A DNA stretch of 20,114 nt from Priapulus caudatus. Lineage: Eukaryota; Priapulida; Priapulimorpha; Priapulimorphida; Priapulidae. Below are positions 8,074 to 15,608 of the stretch, piece after piece. Within the stretch, counting starts at the first letter, position 1; the number at the start of each line of letters is the position of its first letter. The translations under genes were made by a program, and so were the position numbers. Location of the stretch: positions 850,348 through 870,461 of the forward strand of contig NW_014577071.1 in assembly GCF_000485595.1 (NCBI RefSeq), read 5' to 3'. The notes under the pieces are model-generated. The model saw nothing but the letters and a program-made list of their open reading frames with translations, was not told the origin of the DNA and did not search any database.

Positions 8074-8349
8074 ATGGAAATGCCTACGAACAATCATGTT
8101 GCCGCTAAGACGCATATAAGCCAGAACTTATCTTGTACGACCTGGATATCGACGATGCGATCGAAGAAGAGCAGAATACGATCACGACGACACGATCGAG
8201 GAACAGCACAATACATTCACGACAAAGCAAGGAACAGCAGCCGAGACAGCACCCGAGATATCAGCTGCATAAGGAGTCTACCGCTGGAGACCAAGCAAGA
8301 AAGAGCGCAATGGATGAACGACATTGCAATACGTATTGCGGGTGAGTGA
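8074..8349 (+). CDS. Unassigned 91-codon frame in LTR element
   Basis: This frame lies in the position where a gag-like product would be expected, about 200 bases after the primer-binding site. The first ATG is at 8074. The product is strongly charged, with many Arg, Gln and Thr, an Arg-Ser-rich middle and a short ordered-looking end (ERAQWMNDIAIRIAG). An overlapping +1 frame (8133-8345) encodes an acidic start (DLDIDDAIEEE), so a frameshift or missing base may have split one longer protein. The last codons contain GGTGAGT at 8341-8347, a good splice-donor match. No zinc knuckle (CCHC) or capsid motif is seen. It could be a gag relic or not coding at all. Confidence 0.3.
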   Translation: MEMPTNNHVAAKTHISQNLSCTTWISTMRSKKSRIRSRRHDRGTAQYIHDKARNSSRDSTRDISCIRSLPLETKQERAQWMNDIAIRIAGE

Positions 8350-8948
8350 AGCAATTTAGTGTCGGCGGCTATTCTCAATTTTCGTAATTAAACTGGAAAA
8401 TAGTTTTCAAACCACATGTTTTATAATACACAAGAGTGTTAGCGAAATACTAATTAAAGCACTTTTCCTACCTATAACTTCGGACCACCACCCCACCACC
8501 ACCCCCTGGCTTAACGAGTTTCATAAACTGTGTCGTACAATGCCCGAATTCTTACGTAAATACGTAGAATAGTACCAGTCGGTGTAGAACTTTAAGAATG
8601 CGCCAGGTGTATACGCATTTATTTGCCGTAGAAGGCAAGGTTGGCTGATATAAAAGCCATGATGACTCAACGCATATAGTCGTAAGAGAACGAGTCGAGG
8701 TGCTAGTTAGACGCACCAGTTTCGATATAAGAGAGGGGACATGGTACTCCCCTGGAATCGCTGTGAATGGTCAACGAAAGTAAAAGTGGCACGACAGCGA
8801 TAGCATTTCGAAACAACGGTACTGTAACGAGGTCAGCAGGGCCCGGGGCTATAGTGTAGAAACAGCGAGATCAACTCGGCAAGCCATTCAATTCTAACCG
8901 TTGAGGGCACCTACGTGGCTAGTTTATTTTTATATACAGGGGTTTAAA
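8350..8948 (+). other. LTR element interior, non-coding part
   Basis: No long open frame is seen. It holds a C-rich ACCACCCC patch (about 8482-8510) and a TATA-like GATATAAAAG word near 8648-8657. The stretch ends in the acceptor-like sequence TTTATTTTTATATACAG at 8923-8939. With the donor-like GTGAGT at 8342, this could delimit an intron of about 600 bases leading to the second frame. The frames on either side are not in register, so any such splice would serve a downstream ATG. Confidence 0.35.
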
Positions 8949-9515
8949 ATGTCACCCATGTTAGAGATAAATTGCTACTCTCATTACAGTGTGAGGTCCA
9001 CTGGGAATGTACCCCCTTCAGGGCCCAAAACACCTACCCGCCAACCCATTCACCCGCCCAATCACCCACCCGCCCATCCACCATCTACCTGTTTATTCCC
9101 AAAAGTGTTTGTTGTTGTTATGTTGGAACAAATTAATAATAATGAAAGCCGACACAGTTGTTTCACAGCCTATCTGAATGAATGTATGTATGTAGGTAGG
9201 TTTCACAGCCTATCTGAATGTACGAATGTATGTATGTATGTAGGTATGTTTCACCGCCTACCAGGCATTAATTTCTCTGAAGTGAGAAAAAAAGGTATTT
9301 TTATTTCAAGACGAGCAGAGCTATTTGATAGAGAGGTATCTGATTACATGCCTGAGGGATTTGACCCATTTTCAAATTCACGGGGGGAGTCTTTGATAGA
9401 GACTTACTATATCCACCTCAGGGCATACGACCCAGACGACAAATACAACGACCCAGAAAACGTGCGGCGTCTCGAGGTATTGCACCAACGCATGCTGCAG
9501 TGTACTCTGGTATAG
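8949..9515 (+). CDS. Unassigned 188-codon frame in LTR element, amber stop
   Basis: The first ATG is at 8949 and the stop is TAG at 9513-9515. Residues about 18-40 are Pro-rich. The middle (about 70-105) is made by a 40-48 bp tandem duplication read in different frames in successive copies, so that part is unlikely to be conserved protein. The last roughly 80 residues have balanced, charged composition (DREVSDYMPEGFDPF, AYDPDDKYNDPENVRR) and look more like a genuine domain. After the amber codon the same frame stays open to 9666-9668 and encodes a basic cluster (ERKRRR), then a Gly-Leu-Trp-rich hydrophobic stretch. I recognise no family. A degraded gene, a readthrough product or a viral-type accessory protein are all possible. 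Confidence 0.35.
   Translation: MSPMLEINCYSHYSVRSTGNVPPSGPKTPTRQPIHPPNHPPAHPPSTCLFPKVFVVVMLEQINNNESRHSCFTAYLNECMYVGRFHSLSECTNVCMYVGMFHRLPGINFSEVRKKGIFISRRAELFDREVSDYMPEGFDPFSNSRGESLIETYYIHLRAYDPDDKYNDPENVRRLEVLHQRMLQCTLV
9161..9263 (+). repeat. 40-48 bp short tandem duplication
   Basis: TTTCACAGCCTATCTGAATG starts at 9161 and again at 9201, and a diverged copy begins at 9249. Each full copy ends in GTATGTATGTAGGTA-type tetranucleotides. The copies differ in length through TATG slippage. Confidence 0.85.
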
Positions 9516-9668
9516 TTGTCACCGTTACCACAACCGACTCCACGGCCGCCACTCCATGGGGACCCCTTCGCCGAGGTCGAACGCAAACGACGTCGGGTTG
9601 CGGGGGGCCTACTTGGATGGCTACTAAGTTGGTTTGTTGGTCGCTGGTTTGCATGGCTTCGCCATTAG
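9516..9668 (+). pseudogene. In-frame segment after the amber stop
   Basis: This is the same reading frame as the 188-codon frame, open for 50 codons between TAG at 9513 and TAG at 9666. It encodes a Pro-rich start, then GDPFAEVERKRRRVAGG, and then about 18 residues rich in Leu, Trp, Phe and Gly with scattered Arg. The GC content is higher than in the DNA that follows. The single intervening stop suggests either a recent nonsense change or programmed readthrough; no strong readthrough context (such as CTA after TAG) is visible. The hydrophobic run could be a membrane anchor or amphipathic helix. Confidence 0.3.
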
Positions 9669-10484
9669 GCTGGGTTATTACGTAGGTAAGGGCAAACTGC
9701 TCCTTTTTTCCCTTTTCCCCGCAGACTAACGGGTTCTGGCAGTAGTACTGAAATAAACAAACGGGTACGTTTCCATTTCCGGTTGAACTATTTTTCTAAA
9801 ATTTCTCTCACTATCATTTTCTCATATGGTTCTCATGTTATTATTGTGTACGGAAGTATAACCTTTACATACAGTTTACAACCTTTTCCGCGAATTTTTC
9901 GTTTTATGCATTTAGTAGTTTTGATACGCGCGGTTGAAATAACATCCGCAAACGATAACATTTCGGACGCGAATTGTAACGTTTGTACTTTTACGCCCAT
10001 TTTTTTAAACGCCCATTTTTATAATTTTAATGAACAGTATATGATGCGAGTGGTGACGGTTTGACGTACGAATATAATAGTAAATTTTAAAATTTTAATG
10101 TACAGTATATTACGCGATTGGTGACGGGACGACACACGAGTATTACGGGGGGGGGGGTATTATATACGGGTATTTGGATTATATTGTCGTTTCATTAAAT
10201 TTAGTTAAAATTGTATTTGGCATTATTTTTTTATTGAATCGAATCGAGTTGAATGTTATTTGAATTGTATTAGAATCCAATTAAGTCGAATTGTATTTGA
10301 ATTGTATGTTATTAGTTGGCATGTTACGCGGTGGCGGTTACAAGAAACACTAGGGTAAGATTATACACTTAAACGGTTACAATTACAAGCAAAACCTATC
10401 ACGATAGCACAGCAAGCTTTTCTTTTCTCGGTAATTTTTTCTTAAAAGTAACTTTCTCCAGTCAGGAGACTGGATTAAATTTTT
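9669..10484 (+). other. AT-rich 3' interior of LTR element
   Basis: This is low-GC sequence with no gene. It includes a diverged tandem duplication with a period of about 68 bases (10023-10090 and 10091-10150, both containing ACAGTATAT and GGTGACGG). It also has a G run at 10145-10156 and a stretch of GAATTGTATTTGAATT-like repeats at 10230-10310. The 93-codon frame at 9783-10064 matches nothing I know and looks like chance in AT-rich DNA. Confidence 0.55.
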
Positions 10485-10498
10485 GGGGCAGGGTGAAA
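10485..10498 (+). other. Polypurine tract
   Basis: GGGGCAGGGTGAAA directly abuts the first base of the right LTR and is preceded by a T run. This is the expected place for priming of plus-strand synthesis. Two pyrimidines interrupt it, which is common in insect elements. Confidence 0.8.
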
Positions 10499-10769
10499 TG
10501 TAATGCAGAAATGTCGTACCGTAGGAACGTGACAAATATCACCGTTCAGGGACGTGCGACAGATGGCGTACGACATATTTAGAAGGGACGGCCTGTTCTC
10601 ACGGCCCTAGAACAGGGCCGAAGGCGTCGAACGGGCACTCAGTAAGCGAGACGACATCTGAACTCCAAACAATGAACTCGTTCGGCCCAGCCGTCCCTGG
10701 TAACGCGCCTAGCCAGGCGGCATCAAATCAAGAAAACCTGTAGAACGCGCGTAGCACGCGTTCACAGCT

Positions 10770-10776
10770 TATAAAA
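10770..10776 (+). promoter_or_regulatory. LTR TATA box
   Basis: TATAAAAG sits about 270 bases into the right LTR and about 90 before the poly(A) signal, a normal U3/R arrangement. The left LTR lacks the first TA. Confidence 0.6.
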
Positions 10777-10858
10777 GAGAGCCGGTTTTGAGAGAAACGG
10801 AGAGTCCTGGACCACGCGCTGGTATGTGTACACAGCTGTTATTTGCTCGTGCTTAGAT

Positions 10859-10864
10859 AATAAA
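10859..10864 (+). terminator. Poly(A) signal in 3' LTR
   Basis: AATAAA within GATAATAAACC would direct cleavage of the element transcript shortly downstream. Confidence 0.65.
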
Positions 10865-11116
10865 CCTATAGTTGTTTGCAAACCGTTTATAACGAAAGCT
10901 CTTACGCGTCCGTACTGTCTACGATACGAATATTCGCACGCTACATCATGTGCAACGAATGCGGCGAAAAACTGCATATAAATATTGTATTGTTTATGCT
11001 TGCATCAAACGTGTAAAAACATACGTGCAACTTTATGAATATTTTATAGAGATCATTACAGAGGCTAGAACATGGTTGCGGCATGGTGTAATCGATTTTC
11101 GACTGTATATATAATA

Positions 11117-11190
11117 TGTGCTGTGTGTGTGTGTGTGTGTTTGTGTGTGTGTTGTGTGTGTGTGTGTGTTGTGCGTGTGTGTGTGTGTGT
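11117..11190 (+). repeat. (TG)n microsatellite
   Basis: TG repeats with TTGTG and TGCG interruptions grow from the ATATGTATG part of the 113-bp unit. The frames across it are Cys-Val artefacts. Confidence 0.93.
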
Positions 11191-11268
11191 GTTGGGGGGG
11201 GGGGGGTGGGGTTTGGGGTGGTTTGGTGGGGGTTTGGGTGGGGGGGGGTTTGGTTGGGGGGTTGTGGG
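11191..11268 (+). repeat. G-run cluster, quadruplex-prone
   Basis: A 13-base G run (11194-11206) is followed by GGGG, GGGG, GGGGG, GGG, GGGGGGGG, GGGGGG and GGG blocks separated by T, TT or TTT. The short loops easily satisfy the usual G-quadruplex pattern several times on the plus strand. Confidence 0.85.
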
Positions 11269-11325
11269 TTTATCTTGCATCAATGCGTAAATACATAAGT
11301 GTAACTCTATTACAGAGACATCGCG

Positions 11326-11630
11326 TCACATGTGATGGCTCTCTGTGAGTCGGGGGCAGTCACTTTGGCGTACAAGGCGCTGCTGCTCAGCACGCACAAT
11401 CGATGGAACAGGTGTATTGCGGAAATCATTAGGCGGTTCGGCTAAACGTAATAAAACGTAATGCGGTTATGTATTTTTATTTATTTATTTATTTGATGCG
11501 TTCTGATATTATAGGCTTTGTGGCGGCGAGGTTAACGAAGTTAGTATAAGTGCTGTGTGGTGGCACGCCAAGCGGGTGGTGGGTGCATGGCAAGCAGGCT
11601 GTGCGTCTCATAAGGCAAGGCATCAGTATG
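11326..11630. other. Unique spacer between satellite and minisatellite
   Basis: A 10-bp palindrome TCACATGTGA lies at 11326-11335 and a short TTTA tetranucleotide run at 11472-11494. No gene is seen. Confidence 0.5.
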
Positions 11631-11738
11631 AGATGTGGGTGGTGGTGGTGGTGGGCGGCACAGCTGTATACGTTGTGTAAAGTAAGTATGCCAGTAATTA
11701 GGGTGGTGGTGGTCGCGTGATACAGCTGTGTGTGTGCG

Positions 11739-11789
<51 letters not shown>

Positions 11790-11792
11790 TGC

Positions 11793-11824
<32 letters not shown>

Positions 11825-12314
11825 GTGTGTAAGTAAGTAAGGGCATCAGTAAGATGTGGGTGGTGGCTCGGTAATGTGGGCACATGCTGTATTATGTGTG
11901 TAAGTAAGTAGCAGTATAGATGTGGGTGGTGTGGTGCGTGATACAGCTGCTTATATGTGGTGTAAGTAAGTAGCGTAATAGCAATTTGTGGGTGGTGGTG
12001 GGTGGTGGCGTGATACAGCTGTGTATGCTGTTGTAAGTAAGTCAGCAGTCATAGATGTGGGTGGTGGTGGTGGCGTGATACAGCTGTATATGTGTGTAAG
12101 TAGTAGCAGTGATGTGGATGGTGGTGGTCGTGATATGTGGTGGCGTGTGTGTGCGTGCGTGCAGTGCGTGCGTGCGTGCGTGCGTGGCGTGGCGTGCGTG
12201 TGTGGTGTGTGATGGTGTAAGTAGGCAGGGGTACATGTGGCGTGGTTGGCATAGCGTGACGCGGCTGTGGGGCGTGGCGGTGTAAGTAACAGGAGTCATG
12301 AAATGTGAGTGTGT
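11631..12314 (+). repeat. About 65-bp minisatellite with CAGCTG and GTAAGTA
   Basis: Repeated units follow the order GATGTGGGTGGTGGTGG, CGTGATACAGCTGTATA, TGTGTGTAAGTAAGTAG, CAGTA. CAGCTG copies lie at 11661, 11723, 11944, 12016 and 12081, giving clean periods of 62, 72 and 65 bases where no expansion intervenes. A (TG)n expansion fills 11729-11829 inside one unit, and GTGCGTGC repeats fill 12150-12200 inside another. The right end (12205-12314) is degenerate but still has GTGTAAGTA words. The His-Thr frames on the minus strand are artefacts. Confidence 0.9.
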
Positions 12315-12366
12315 AAGTACTAGTAGACATCAGTAGATGTTAGAGGCATGAACAGCGCCGTACGTA

Positions 12367-12567
12367 TTAAGGGCATAAGAAGATCAGGGGATGGGCATGA
12401 CTTGACTCGAGTTCTTTTCGCTGATGACGTAAAGCCGCTTTGGTGGGGGCACACATCACATCCTCAGGTAAATCTCTAAAACCACGACGTAAAAACGTAC
12501 CTTCTGTCGTAACGTTCTGAAGTATTTCTACCAATTTAGCTGATATGCGGGGTGTCTTGTGTACCAA
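12367..12567 (-). CDS. Unassigned 66-codon frame (doubtful)
   Basis: This frame is read leftward from about 12567, with stop near 12367. It is not built on a repeat and its composition looks protein-like (ISAKLVEILQNVTTEGTF, then FRDLPEDVMCAPTKAALRH). I cannot assign it to a family. It could be one exon or a transposon relic belonging with the frame at 12664-12858 on the same strand; the about 95 bases between them contain stops in this frame. Length alone would allow chance. Confidence 0.2.
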   Translation of the reverse strand: MVHKTPRISAKLVEILQNVTTEGTFLRRGFRDLPEDVMCAPTKAALRHQRKELESSHAHPLIFLCP

Positions 12568-12663
12568 CGCTGGGCGTTACTCTTCGCATAACACACAATT
12601 GTAGAATTTAGTTATTACTCATAGATGCAACATGTTTGATATCTAATCTCCTATGACGAATTT

Positions 12664-12858
12664 TCAAATTGTGAGCAGGTGGCTGTCGTTTTGCTGCCGA
12701 GAATAAACTAGTAAAGGTCGCTGGCAAGTTTCTAACGGTGAAATTTTACGTCCATTATAATTATTTAAAAACGCATTTTCTGGGGGCAGAAAAAGCCGCT
12801 TCTTTTGGACGACGTGCGCGTGCAAACTTTTATGGAGGTTAATAAACGCGGATGCCAT
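12664..12858 (-). CDS. Unassigned 64-codon frame (doubtful)
   Basis: ATG at 12858-12856 opens a 64-residue product (start MASAFINLHKSLHAHVVQKK) with mixed composition and no recognisable domain. It lies upstream of, and on the same strand as, the 66-codon frame at 12367-12567, so the pair might be fragments of one gene or element. The evidence is only open-frame length and non-repetitive composition. Confidence 0.18.
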   Translation of the reverse strand: MASAFINLHKSLHAHVVQKKRLFLPPENAFLNNYNGRKISPLETCQRPLLVYSRQQNDSHLLTI

Positions 12859-13059
12859 GCGAGCCAGCGTAATATTGCGCGCATGATGTACAGTTGGTGG
12901 GCCAAAGACTAAAGCGCGCTAAAAAACGCGCTACAGCGCCGCTAGCACTGGAGTGCGTGGGCACAGATGTTTAGCAAACAAAATGCGGGCTAATGGCGGT
13001 GGTTTTCTCCTTTCGTTTTTGTTTTCTCGCTTCCGTGTTTCTGTCGCGCTTTAGCTGCA

Positions 13060-14042
13060 TGGCGTATATGTGGCGTCTGTTGTGGCGTCTGTGTGGTATC
13101 TGGTGTGGCGTCTGTGTGGCGTCTGCCCTGCGATATGTTGTAGCGTCTGTGTGCGTCCTATCGTGGGCGTCTATGTGGCGTCTGTGTGGCGTCTGTGTGG
13201 TATCTGTGTGGCGTATGTTGTGGCGTCTGCCTTGCGTATGTGTAGCGTTTTGTGGTGGGCGTCCTATGTGGTGTGCTGTGTGGTATCTGTGTGGCGTAAT
13301 GTGTAGGCGTATGTGTAGCGTTTGCGGTGGCGTCCTGTGTGGGCGTCTGTGTGGCGTCTGTGGGGGCGTCTGTGTGCGTCTAGTGTGGCGTCTGTGTGGC
13401 GTCGGTAGTGGCGTCTGTATGGCGTCTGCCTGGCGTCCTGTGTGGCGTTGTGTGTATCTGTGTGGCCGTCTGTGTGGCGTCTGTGTGGGCGTCGTATGTG
13501 GGCCCCGGGTCCCCCCCCCCTGTGTGGTAATCTGTGTGGCGTGCTGTGTGGCGTCTGTGTGTGTATCTGTGTGGCGTCGTGTGCGCGTCTGCCTGCGTAT
13601 GTGTAGCGTCTGGTGTGGGCGTCTAATGTGGCGTCTATGTGGCGTCTGTGTGCGCGTCTGTGTGGGCGTCCTATGTGGCGTCTGTGTGGTATCTGTGTGG
13701 CGTATGTGTAGCGTATGTGTAGGCGTTTGCGGTGGCGTCTGTGTGGCGTCTGTGTGGCGTCTGTGGGCGTCCTGTGTGGCGTTCTGTGTGGCGTCTGTGT
13801 GGCGTCGGTGTGGCGTCCGTATGGCGTCTGCCTGGCGATCTATGTGGCGTCTGTGTGGCGTATGTGTGGCGTCTGTGTGGCGTCGGTGTGGTATCTGTGT
13901 GGCGTCTGTGTGGCGTCTGCCTGGCGTCTGTGTGGCGTCTGCCTGGCGTCTGTGTGGCGTCTGTGTGGCGTCTATGTGGCGTCTGTGTGATATCTGTGTG
14001 GCGTCTGCCTGGCGTCTGTGTGGCGTCTGTATGGCGTCTGCT
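13060..14042 (+). repeat. 12-bp minisatellite GGCGTCTGTGTG
   Basis: About 80 copies of GGCGTCTGTGTG occur, with variants GGTATCTGTGTG, GGCGTATGTGTA, GGCGTCTGCCTG and GGCGTCTATGTG. The left two-thirds has many single-base gaps and a C run at 13511-13520; the right third (13740-14042) is nearly perfect. Because 12 is divisible by three, frames stay open: the 379-codon plus-strand frame is a Trp-Arg-Leu-Cys-Gly-Val repeat and is not accepted as a gene. Confidence 0.95.
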
Positions 14043-14225
14043 GCTGCGACGATGTGTATACGCGGTCTTACAGTGACTACGATGTTATTATCCGGACTGA
14101 GAACAAGCGTCCCTCTTTTCTTGCCTCGATGAAAGCCACTCGGGTCCGAAAATGGCTCGTGTATGATGAAGTTGCTGGCATTGTAATTTGTCAGCAGGCA
14201 TTAATCTGTTGAAAGGCGTTAAGAA
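14043..14225. other. Short unique spacer
   Basis: A non-repetitive stretch between the 12-bp array and the purine-rich block, with no gene seen. Confidence 0.5.
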
Positions 14226-14470
14226 TTTTGAGCGGGAAAAAGAAAGAGAGCGAGAGAGAGAGGAAAAACATTGCGAGAGGGAGATGGAACAGAAGAGAAG
14301 CGGGATTGTGCGTGAGAGTGTGCGCGTTAGAGAGTAAGCTAGCTTGTGAGTGAGTGAGTGAGTGAGTGAGTGAGTGAGTGAGTGAGTGAGCGAGCGAGCG
14401 AGCGAGCGCATGAGTGAGCGAGCGAGCGAGCGCATGAGTGACCGAGCGAGCGCGTGTGCGAGCGAGCAAG
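14226..14470 (+). repeat. GA-rich tract passing into (TGAG)n/(CGAG)n
   Basis: Purine-rich GAGA sequence (14226-14335) leads into TGAG repeats (about 14346-14390), then CGAG repeats with CGCATGAGTG interruptions occurring twice (14407 and 14431). Ala-Arg-Ser-Leu-Thr-His frames on the minus strand follow from the tetranucleotide and are not genes. Confidence 0.92.
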
Positions 14471-14999
14471 TACAGTTCAGCACAGTCCACCGCTGCCGGC
14501 CGCAATTTGCGATGAAAAGCACGGAATAGTCGTTTCGGATATAGTCGTTCGAAAAACGTGTTACACGAAATGAGTGTCGGCGGGGGCATACATCTCTAAT
14601 CCGTCGCCTCGCCCTTTATTATCCGCTGCGAAATTTAATTCCCGATGGCTTTTGCTCGAGCGTGGGCGCGGGCGACTTTTTTTTTCATCACCGCGCCGCG
14701 ACTTTCCTCTCCGGTCACCTGATGGATGATTCATAATGTTCCACGTGGGGGAGAGAAGCGCGGCGCTGCAAAGGTGCTTATTGCTGCGTGGAAGCGCCGC
14801 ACAACTATAAACAGCATGAGAGCAGGTGCGTAGCGTGCCACACTGCTATACTGTGAGTGCGTAGTTGTAGTACTCAAGCACCCCCTCCTCGTGTTTACTT
14901 GACTTGCCACCGCCACCACACGTCACTCTCGATCGTTACAGAACATTCTCGTTATCTCAACGCTGCGCAAGTCAATCGGGCCACGAATTCGTTCGTCTT
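14471..14999. other. Unique GC-moderate spacer
   Basis: No gene is recognised. It contains a T run (14678-14686), a CACGTG E-box core near 14741-14746 and CpG-rich words. It could be regulatory, but nothing downstream supports a transcription unit. Confidence 0.4.
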
Positions 15000-15150
15000 A
15001 GAATATAAGCTGTATAAAATATAAGCAGAATATAAGCTGTATAGAATATAAGCAGAATATAAGCTGTATAGAATATAAGCAGAATATAAGCTGTGTAGAA
15101 TATAAGCAGAATATAAGCTGTGTAGAAAATAAGCTATATATATAAGCTGC
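15000..15150 (+). repeat. 27-bp tandem repeat of two AGAATATAAGC modules
   Basis: The unit is AGAATATAAGC twice, plus a CTGTAT-type linker, giving a 27-base period over about five units. The minus frame shows the matching 9-residue Tyr-Ser-Ala-Tyr-Ile-Leu period. ATAAGCTGTATA and ATAAGCAGTATA words continue at 15215-15265 inside the TA-rich block to the right, so that block probably grew from this repeat. Confidence 0.92.
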
Positions 15151-15440
15151 GTATATATATATATATATATACACATTATACGCATATATATATACGCATA
15201 TTATATAGCTGCAGCATATATATATAAGCTGTATATATATAGTATATATATATAAGCAGTATATATATAGCTATATTATTTTTTTATATAGTTATTTTAT
15301 ATATATTATTTTTTTATATATATTATATTACTTCGTGTTGTATATATATATATTTTTACATATATATATAAATATATATGATACTATATATATATATATA
15401 TATAGTATGCATATATATATATATATATATATTATAGCGG
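15151..15440. repeat. (TA)n-rich block
   Basis: Several TA runs are separated by AAGC, TTTTTTT and GCATA interruptions, nearly free of G and C. Frames through it are Tyr-Ile repeats. Confidence 0.92.
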
Positions 15441-15443
15441 CGC

Positions 15444-15574
15444 GCATATGTAGTTATGCATCAGAATCACGATCTTGTTTGCGATTCGATGTAATCGGCC
15501 TCGCATTCGCTCGTCTAGAATATATATCTAAAACTATATATATTTATATATATATACATATATATATTGAATAT

Positions 15575-15608
<34 letters not shown>

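Larger units (their letters stand above)
7411..10945 (+). mobile_element. Non-autonomous LTR retrotransposon (3.5 kb)
   Basis: Two direct LTRs (7411-7856 and 10499-10945) bound an interior of about 2.6 kb. Both begin TGTAATGC and end GCTACA, so the element has TGTA...TACA ends. A primer-binding site follows the left LTR and a polypurine tract precedes the right one, which fixes plus-strand orientation. The flanks GCATG (7406-7410) and TCATG (10946-10950) look like a 5-bp target duplication with one change. The host repeat resumes in register at 10951. No frame shows a protease, reverse transcriptase, RNase H or integrase motif, so movement would need enzymes from another element. Superfamily (Ty3/gypsy or BEL/Pao) cannot be told without pol. 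Confidence 0.93.
10499..10945 (+). repeat. 3' LTR
   Basis: This LTR starts TGTAATGC and ends GCTACA. The first 150 bases match the left LTR with two substitutions and no gaps. The remainder matches with many 1-2 base gaps. It has the better promoter word, TATAAAA at 10770-10776, and AATAAA at 10859-10864. The conserved hairpin is at 10589-10620 and the 9-bp inverted pair at 10511-10519 / 10568-10576. Confidence 0.94.
10946..11325 (+). repeat. 113-117 bp tandem repeat, right part
   Basis: After the LTR element the interrupted unit continues (CATGTGCAACGAATGCG, then ACTGCATAT, TTTATGCTTGCATCAAACGTG). A further unit starts near 11060 at GAGGCTAGAACATGGTTGCG. That unit is split by a TG/G expansion at 11117-11268 and resumes with TTTATCTTGCATCAATGCG and a terminal GAGACATCGCG. 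These units are more diverged than units 2 and 3 on the left. Confidence 0.85.
12315..12992. other. Unique spacer with two small minus-strand frames
   Basis: Unique sequence between two minisatellites. AGCGCG (12913-12918) and CGCGCT (12927-12932) form a small hairpin with an A-rich loop. Two non-repetitive minus-strand frames are listed separately. I see no RNA gene. Confidence 0.45.

Noticed and set aside
9516-9668. Basic cluster followed by hydrophobic residues read as a protease-cleaved fusion protein of an envelope type
   Set aside because: Only one short motif resemblance exists. There is no signal peptide, cysteine pattern, heptad region or anchor of the expected size, so naming it would be guesswork.
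7411-10945. Assignment of the element to Ty3/gypsy, BEL/Pao or Copia
   Set aside because: No pol domain is visible. LTR ends and a 5-bp target duplication alone do not discriminate.
12993-14132. 379-codon plus-strand frame
   Set aside because: It is created by a 12-bp tandem repeat, whose period is a multiple of three. Overlapping frames in the other registers are open as well, and the product is a monotonous Trp-Arg-Leu-Cys-Gly-Val repeat.
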